This document shows positions 56,303 to 64,000 of a stretch of DNA of 64,000 nt, one piece after another; the first letter of the stretch is position 1, and each line of letters begins with the position of its first letter. The position numbers and the translations under genes were made by a program. Under the pieces are notes generated by a model that was not told the origin of the DNA, did no database searches, and worked only from the letters and a program-made list of their open reading frames with translations. The stretch is taken from positions 183,524,349 to 183,588,348 of the forward strand of contig NC_081842.1 of NCBI RefSeq assembly GCF_963259705.1. The letters are read 5' to 3'. This DNA comes from Myotis daubentonii. Its lineage: Eukaryota; Chordata; Mammalia; Chiroptera; Vespertilionidae.

Positions 56303-56419
56303 TATTCCAATGAGTGTAAAATGGTACCTTATTGTGGATTTAACTTACATTTCCATAATGACTCATGTTGTTGAGCAACTTTTCATGTGCTTGAAAGCTA
56401 TCTCCAGTTTTAAACCTCT

Positions 56420-57500
56420 AACGCAACCCCCTTTTGTTACCAAAATTATCTTTCTGTTCCATATTATACCCCTGTTTGGAACTTTTCAGTAGCTCTACAG
56501 ATACGGCCAACCCCTTAATTTGACAACTGAGACACTTTCCTAACTGGCCTCTGTCTCTGCCTTAGGCAACAACACTCTCGTTTCATGTCTCCTAGCTCTG
56601 TTCTAGCCATACTGAACTATTCATAGTTCTTGGAATACATAGTGCTATTTGAAGCCCCTACATATTTGCTCATAGCATTCTCTCTGCCAAGAAACCCTTC
56701 TTGCTTTCTTCAAATATATCTTCCTCTTGCCTTTGACACTAGACTCACGTGTCTCCTCCTTTGGAAGGCCTTTTCTGATCAATCCTTCCATAGTTAAATT
56801 AGTTGTCCCTTATGAGCTTCCCTCCATAGCAGTACTATACTAGGGTTGTCTCTTTTGCTTATCTACCCAACTAAGCTGTGAGCTCCTTGAATCCATTGGC
56901 TGGACTCAATTCAGCTCTGTCTTCAGGGCCCAGAACATGGCTCGACTGGAGGAATTAATTTCATGGGATCCTCATATCCCTTGAATGCCCTCTGGCTGAA
57001 GTGCTAAGAACTTGTTCCAGTTCTTCAGACGAAGGCAAAGCCAACTTACCTTTAGGGCATCTTAAAATAGCCTGGACTACTCAGGCAGAAAACCTTCCAA
57101 TCACAGGAGTATGTAATAGTGGAAAGATAAGACATTTTAAAAGGGAATACTATAGTACTTGTTAAGAGCATAGCCTGGAGCAGGCCAATCTGTCTGGGTT
57201 TCACTCCCAGCTCCATACTTACTAGCTGTGTGATCTTGGAAAAGACATTTCTGTGTCTCTGTTTCTTTATCTATAAAATTGCTATGAAAAATTGTACTTA
57301 CCTCGTAGAGTTTTAATGAGGATTAAGTTACTATTATATTTAAAGCTCTTAGAATAGGACTTGGCAGAGTATAAATGTAATATGAGTATTAACTATTATC
57401 ACTTATCCTGCAAGCTAGATATTATTATCCTTATTTTACAGATGAGGAAACTGAAGTATAGAGAGAGGAGTGACTTGCTCCAGGTTATAAGTTAACTTGA
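56420..57500. repeat. L2 and MIR remnants
   Basis: 56430-56880 fits L2 (CATTCTCTCTGCCAAGAAAC, GTGTCTCCTCCTTTGGAAGG). 57150-57480 fits MIR (GCTGTGTGATCTTGGAAAAG, TTTTACAGATGAGGAAACTG). Confidence 0.65.
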
Positions 57501-57726
57501 CTCCCAGGTTTGGTAACTGATCCAGATCTCATATTTTGTGTGAGGATTTTTTCCTTTGCCTTTAACCCTTCTGCTACTCTCTGCCACAGTGGGATGGGAG
57601 ATAGGAAGATGTGGCAGCTAGTTTGGAACAGTCACCCCAATCAGACTATTAGGGCATTATCTCCAGGATACCCTTCTATAGAGGGTCATTCATCCAAGTA
57701 CTACAAATGATGCACCTGCTATGCGC

Positions 57727-57728
<2 letters not shown>

Positions 57729-57760
<32 letters not shown>
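57729..57760. repeat. (GT)n microsatellite
   Basis: About 15 uninterrupted GT units. Confidence 0.97.
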
Positions 57761-57764
<4 letters not shown>

Positions 57765-58810
57765 TCACTTTTTTCCAGGCATCCTTGCCTGTCATCTACT
57801 ATTCACTGTCCTATCCCTTTTCTAAGGCATATGCATGTAAATAATTTATTCCTCAACAAATATTAAATGAGGCTTTGAAAAGCTCTTCTTTTAATTTTTA
57901 AATTACAGTTTCCATTCAATATTATTTTGTATTAGTTTCAGATGTAACAAAGCCCGTCTTAAACCTGGAATTCTATGGGTGGCAAATTCTCTGACTAATG
58001 ATAATAACTCTTCTACTATGCATTCTTTCCACTGGACCACGTGCCTTTCCTCTGTGTTATGCCATATGCTAGACACTGAGGATACAGAAATAAATAAGAC
58101 ACAGTCTTTGCCCTCAAGGTGCTCAGGGATTGTGGGTGAAAAGGATTGACAACAGCAAAAAAAATTATGATCAATACTTTTATAAAAAGAAGCAGGCACC
58201 TACCAGAGCACAAAGGAGGCATCCAGCCCAGTGGAGTGGTCAGAGAGGGTTTCCTAGAAGAGGTACTACTTGACTCGAGCTTTGGAAGGTAAATAAGAAT
58301 TATCTAAATTAAGAGGGGAGGAAAGAGTATTCTAGGTATAGGGAACAATAGGTGTTAAGCCACTGGAGCATGAAACCAGATGATGTATTTTGGCTCTACG
58401 AATAGTTTGGGATGAGACACAGAGTATGCATAGAAGGGAAGAGACAGCTGGAGAGGCAGGCTGGGGCAGTAACTTACCTACAGCAGGGCAACGGTAAGGA
58501 GCTTATACTTCATCTTGAACACTATACGACATTTGGTCACAACTCTTTTCCTACACCATTGCTTCTTACCGACAGTCATCATTGGGTTACATTTAGAAGC
58601 CCACATTAATTTACCCTTTCATTGATTCACTCATCAACGTGTACTGAGCACCCACCTGTATCAGTTCTTATGGCGGGACAGGAAGCCTCAGGATAACAAT
58701 TTGAAAGCTTGTGAGCTTTTTTAGAAGGCACTAAATCTCAGCCCAGACATGAGATGCTTTACCATGAAATCTGATCCCTTCTTTACCCTTGGTGTTGCCA
58801 CCTGTTGGGC
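57761..58810. other. intergenic with one ancient repeat
   Basis: 58070-58380 contains GGATACAGAAATAAATAAGA, GTTTCCTAGAAGAGGTACTA and AGAGTATTCTAGGTATAGGG, an ancient interspersed repeat also present at 39480-39920 and 61720-62010. The remainder is unrecognised. Confidence 0.45.
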
Positions 58811-59686
58811 CCAGCTTGGAGTGGGTCTGCCTTAGACCAGGCTGTAGTGTGTACGTTCTTGACTTTGTGTAGGAAAGATTTCACAGCCTGAGTCCAGGTC
58901 ACTTTGAGAGTATGTTTATTAAAACTGGGGACAGTGAAACAAAGGAGAGACTTAGGGTAGGAGAAACAACAGGAGGGAGCTTAGGCGGTGCTCTGCTTTT
59001 TTTCTCTGGAAATGTTCTAGGAAAGAAATGAGGCACGGTGGGGCTGCTGTCAGCTCACTGGGAAGTCAGAGAAAAGGGGGCCTTGGAGACAGGATCAGGG
59101 ATTGAGTCCTGATCGAGCTACCATTGCCCACTGCTCCCCTGGTTGCAAGTCTCGTGGGGACCCTTGGAGTTCAGGAAGAAATAAAAATTTCATGCCTGGG
59201 AAAGGGCATGGGTGTGCTGAGAGTGAGCTTGCACTGAGTCTTTGTCCTCAGGGCTTTTTATTCCCCCGGCTTTTTTTTTCTACAGGGGAGAATCTTAGGG
59301 AGGGGTTTCAATAGAATATTTATCAGCTTTCCAGGTACATTTTTAATATGCTGATGTATCAAAATTCATGTATAGGGGAGTTTGGAATTATTCTGTGGTC
59401 TGTTTTACTGTTATTTAGGTCTGTCTGGCTTTAATGTTTTTTTCCTTATTCGTTCCCCAGACTTCATCTGTCCTTGGGTTTAGCTGGCACAGGCGTTAAT
59501 TGGTTCTATTTCCCTGACCAGGGTGATTTAAGCTATGTATTCTCTAGTTAAGGAGGAGAGGTATACACTATTTGCTTCCAAGCGCCCTTGGTTGGGGAAG
59601 ATAAGGTTTTTTGATTCACAAGATGGCTGCAAGTTGCCCAAACTGTTTAGCCTTGTTTAATTTTCTTGTCTCAGTTTCCCTATGCC
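58811..59686 (-). mobile_element. probable solo LTR of an endogenous retrovirus
   Basis: On the minus strand it starts TGGCATAGGGAAACTGAGAC and ends CTGGGCCCAACA. In between are a TATA-like GGGGAATAAAAAGCCC (near 59262) and AATAAA (near 58917), in the order U3-R-U5. No internal viral genes are attached. A clear target duplication was not found. Confidence 0.5.
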
Positions 59687-59714
59687 ACTTGCCCAGGAAT
59701 TTTCCTAGCTTCTT

Positions 59715-59715
<1 letters not shown>

Positions 59716-59753
<38 letters not shown>

Positions 59754-59757
59754 TAAA
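59716..59757. repeat. (TTTA)n tail of the composite element
   Basis: About ten TTTA units form the A-rich 3' tail of the minus-strand element. Confidence 0.95.
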
Positions 59758-59960
59758 TAAATCTTTATTGTTCAGATTATTACAGTTGTTCCCCCTTTTT
59801 CCCCCCCATAGCTCCCCTCCACCCAGTTCCCCCCCACCCTCTACCCTTAACCCCGCCCCCCCCACTGTCCTCATCCATAGGTGTATGCTTTTTGTTGCTG
59901 GGTCATACACATGGAAAATGTGGCTATTTCCATTCACGACATGTCCCTGTGTTTGGCCAC

Positions 59961-60200
59961 ACAGGGACCATCTCAGCCTCACAGGGGCCGTCGCTGCCTC
60001 ACAGGGACCGTCTCAGCCTCCCAGGGGCCATCTCAGCCTCACAGGGGCCATCTCAGCCTCCCAGGGACCGTCTCAGCCTCCCAGGGGCCATCTCAGCCTC
60101 ACAGGGGCCATCTCAGCCTCCCAGGGACCGTCTCAGCCTCACAGGGGCCGTCTCAGCCTCACAGGGGCTGGTGCAGCCTCACAGGGGCCGTTGCAGCCTC
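59961..60200. repeat. 20-bp VNTR, 12 units, with 60-bp higher-order period
   Basis: Units of (A/C)CAGGG(G/A)CC(A/G)TCTCAGCCTC repeat twelve times in perfect 20-base register. Variants alternate in a three-unit pattern across 60001-60140. A 10-bp inverted repeat, GTCCCTGTGT / ACACAGGGAC, sits at the left edge (59943-59968). Confidence 0.95.
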
Positions 60201-60227
60201 GCAGGGGGCGCCGCATCCCACGTTGAG

Positions 60228-60830
<603 letters not shown>

Positions 60831-61467
60831 GATTCTGCTTCTTGAGTGCATCCCTTATGGGTGCGAGGAGTTGAAATCTGCAGTTTGTTGGGTTATGCTG
60901 TAAAAGCACAGGTGGTTCCTTTTGTGCCTCTGGCACAGCTTGAGCGAGGATGTAAATTGAGTAGGGCGGGGTCTCAGGGACTCACCAGGGTGGAGCAAAC
61001 AGCAATGGCATCTCCGTGACTCCTCACCGCTCCGCGACTCTGCGTCTCCGCGTCCCCGAGTGCCAGGGAGCAGCTCCACGAGAAAGCTGCCCTCGCTTTC
61101 CGACCCGCTGCAAGGCCGTCCCGCCTCTCCCTGTAGGGGTCTGGGACCTCAGAATCCCGCCCCAAACAAGCTCAGTGGATTCAAGAGTTTGTAACCCCTT
61201 TCGATGAAAAAAAACTGCACATCCAGTTGCAGCCCCCTGGTGCGCGACTCCGTACCTCTGTTCTTGGTGCCTCTGCATATCCTACTCAGTCTCAATGCTC
61301 TTCTTTCTTTCCTTCCAGTTATAGAACTTCCACTGGGCCAGCTTTCCCATGGTTCTGAATGATAGCTGTTTTGTCTTATAGTTGGTATTTTCAATGTTGT
61401 TGTGGGAGGCAGCACGCACAGGTCTGTACTTTATGCCGCCATCTTGGTTCTCTTTCCTAGCTTCTTA

Positions 61468-64000
61468 CTATCCTGCCACAGGGTCAGTTGTACTTCCCTG
61501 AACATGCTGCAGTGAACCAGGTAGGGAGCACATCATGGGAATGGCTATAGTTGCAACAGCTGAAACAGTCAGCTTGGGTGGTGCATGAGTGCCTACTGTG
61601 CTCAGATGCAAGGAGAGAACATCAAGTTCCTGCTCTCTGGGAGTTCACAATCTCAAAATGCAGAGTTATACCTGGAAGACACCTTGAAAAATCATTAGTC
61701 AAATAGGATAAAATAAGCTCTTACAAAGTGCCTGGCTCTGTGTGGGGACCTGAGTTCTGGTTCTTATCCTTAAGGAGCTCACCGTCTGGTAAAACAGGCA
61801 TCGTAAAAACAGGTAATGACCACAGAGCTTCAAGAGGTGGAGGAGATCTGAGCGGGCTAATCTAAGCCCACTGTCAACCAGTGAAGGTTAGAAAGGGGTC
61901 CTAACCAAGGACTGGGGGTGTCATGTCTGAGCTGAGGCTGGAGAAAAGTGGGAAGGACAGCCCACAGAGAGAAAACAGCCTGAGGAGTTCAGAGAAGAAG
62001 AGAGGGTCAGAGTGACTGGCTCGTTTCATAGGTGGGGAGGCCTCAAGTGCAGTGGTAAGCAGGGGTCAATGCTGAGCTGAGCTGAGCTAAGAAGGATGTG
62101 GGTAATGTGGAGCCACTGGTTTACAACATGGGTGTGACACACTTAGATCTGCCTTTTTGAAAAACAAGTCCCTTTCATTGCTGAGCCCCAGTGTACTCAT
62201 CTGTAAAATGAAGGAGTTGGTATCTTCAGAACCTTTTTAGTGCACGTGTCCTATGAGTCTGATTTAAAGCAACGCTTCTTAGACATTATTGTGCATCTGA
62301 ATCCCCTGAGGATCTTGTTAAAATGTAGATTCTGGTTTAGTGGGGTCTGGGTGGGCTCCAAGAGTCTGCATTTCTACCAAGATTTCAAGTGATGCCCATG
62401 CTGCAGATTACACTTTCAGTAGCAAGGATTTAGAGTCATTTCTAACCAGCAAATTCTGTAAGTTGTAAATTACCTGACTAGAAATAGTATCTTAATTTTT
62501 ACAGTGTTTAAAGATTTACAAAGAAGTCTACCTACCTGGTCTCCTTTGACTACTTTCAGCAATTCTTCCTGAGAAGTAAGAAGTTAGGTATTAAAGTTGG
62601 TCTGTCTCCTTCCAGCATTGCAGTGGGTTAGTGATTATAAATTCAATTTTACAGATTAGGGGACTGAGGCTCTGAAAAGAAAACAGATTTAGCCAAGGCC
62701 TAATACTATAGAAGTATCAGAACAGGAATTAGGATTGAGGTTTCCTGACCCCTATTCCACTGCTATTTCCAACAAATTTTTATGCTGCTCCAGGCATCCA
62801 TTCATTCACTCAACACAGATTTATCATGCACCAACTACTTTTCAGACCTGTCACAACATATGAATGCAGAGAAAGTTACTTTTCAATAACTGGAAAGAGT
62901 GAAATATACATATGTAAGGGGAGAGAAAGGCTTATTGGAGAGTGTAGCCTATTGTTGAGATCTCAACTCTAAAGATGGATTATAAAGGAAACCCAATCAG
63001 TATTTACCTGTAACTTTTGTACATACATTCATCAAATATTTACAGAACCCTATTCTGCACCAGGCCCTATGTTAGATTTGGATGACATAGGCATGAGTCA
63101 GACAATTCTCAGAGAGCTCATGGCTTAATTAATATGACATTTACTGTTCATACGTCCTTTCCCCATCATGAATAATAGCTGCCATTTCCTGAGTGCTCAA
63201 TATGTGCCAGTGTTGCACTAAGCTTTATATGTCATTATCATAATTGTTTTAATTAATTCTCAAAAATCTCGTTAGAACAAATACTAATTGAGGGCAGAGA
63301 TTTTTGTCTGTTTTGTTCACTGATGTATCCCTAGAACTTAGAATTGTTGAATGAGTAAATAAATAATTGATACGTATTTACAACTATGACCTCCTTTTTC
63401 ACAGATGAGTAAACTAAGGAGCAGGTCAGTAAAATGCTTTGCTTCAGGCTTCCCAAATAGTAAAAGGCAGAACTAAGACACTTTTAGAAGAACCCAGAAT
63501 TGCCTGCCTCCAAACCCAATGGCTTTACCCATCGTATACCAGTGATTCTCAAACGTTAGCATGTGTCTGAACCACTGGAAGGTTCTTCAAGCCCAGATTG
63601 CTGGATCCCAGAGTTTCCATTTGTAAGTTTGGGGTGGGGCCAGAGAGCATTCCTTTCTAACAAATTCCCAGATGACTCTGATGCTGCCGGTCCAGGGACC
63701 ATACTTTGAAAACTATTACTCCAAACTGCCTCCCAACTTCTCACTTATTCCAATAAGGTAAATAGAGATTAATATCCCATGGCAGATGAGGACAATAAGG
63801 TTAGAAAAGTAACACCACTTGTCCAAGTTCCCACGGCAAGTATGGGATTCCAAGGTTAGTGTGATTCCAACGTCTTTATTATTCTTGATAAACCTTGCTG
63901 CCTCAGCTAATGATATATGGGCAAGGGGCACAGAAGAAGCCAAAATAAAAAGGAGGGAGGGTATTTGTCAGGAGGGGGTGAAGATCAAGTTGGAAAGGTT
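61468..64000. other. intergenic right end with ancient repeats, no gene seen
   Basis: 61720-62010 is a copy of the ancient repeat at 58070. 62280-62440 and 63541-63715 are MER5A elements; the second is near complete (AGTGATTCTCAAACGTTAGC to GGGACCATACTTTGAAAACT). MIR traces lie at 62640-62790, 63180-63270 and 63390-63480. No exon, RNA gene or promoter is seen. Confidence 0.55.

Larger units (their letters stand above)
54580..56410 (-). repeat. old L1M 3' region split by a Ves SINE and Helitron H11
   Basis: Reverse L1M landmarks: CACCACTACTTCCAGAGGCC, GAATAATATTCCATTGTATG and GAATTGTTGGGTCATATGGT. It resumes at 55339 and again at 56303 (CAATGAGTGTAAAATGGTAC). Confidence 0.75.

Overview
The window is eukaryotic, mammalian nuclear DNA, almost certainly from a vesper bat (Vespertilionidae). 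The host signal is one gene on the minus strand with canonical splice sites. The rest is a dense layer of repeats whose mix is diagnostic: Helitrons with CTAG/TC ends (HeliBat type), many tRNA-derived Ves SINEs, SPIN and other hAT MITEs with 8-bp target duplications, a mariner, a Tc1-like element and ORF1-only LINE-1 derivatives (HAL1-like), over ancient MIR, L2, MER5A and L1M remnants. No bacterial-type operons, CRISPR arrays or rRNA genes are present.

Host gene: the window holds the promoter and first three coding exons of ZYG11B, the substrate receptor of a CUL2-RING ubiquitin ligase. Exon 1 (47118-47147, 10 codons) lies in a CpG island with GC boxes. Exon 2 (22307-22472) carries the VHL-box region. 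Exon 3 (4282-5036) carries the start of the leucine-rich repeats. Splice phases agree at both junctions (0, then 1), and exon 3 ends in phase 0. The remaining exons lie beyond position 1. Introns 1 (24.6 kb) and 2 (17.3 kb) are filled with transposons. From about 47.5 kb to the right end is upstream intergenic DNA with no recognised host exon.

Regions. 1-4.2 kb (intron 3): Helitrons in head-to-tail order, one with a convergent pair of CTCF-like motifs, and a MIR / hAT / Ves nest. 5-22.3 kb (intron 2): a SPIN element, three HAL1-like elements on the plus strand (two sharing one target site), Helitrons, and an antisense processed copy of BCL2L12. 22.5-47.1 kb (intron 1): an LTR-like block, a mariner, a Helitron split by a Tc1-like element, an old L1 peppered with SINEs, and a 2.5-kb Helitron interval that contains a processed TFPT copy. 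47.5-64 kb: Ves SINEs, L2, L1M and MER5A remnants, a GC-rich Helitron, a likely solo LTR, and a composite retroelement.

The most unusual object is the composite at 59716-61453 (minus strand). It has HAL1/L1 5' and 3' ends, but its middle is an intronless piece of GOSR2 followed by a 20-bp VNTR. A single 14-bp target duplication flanks the whole, so it moved as one unit. The layout recalls SVA/LAVA composites. Second in interest are Helitrons that share a promoter-like block (CCAAT box, octamer, YY1-like motif) and the Helitron ends bracketing the TFPT copy.

Limits: all family and gene names come from recognition without a database search. Edges of old repeats are approximate to tens of bases.
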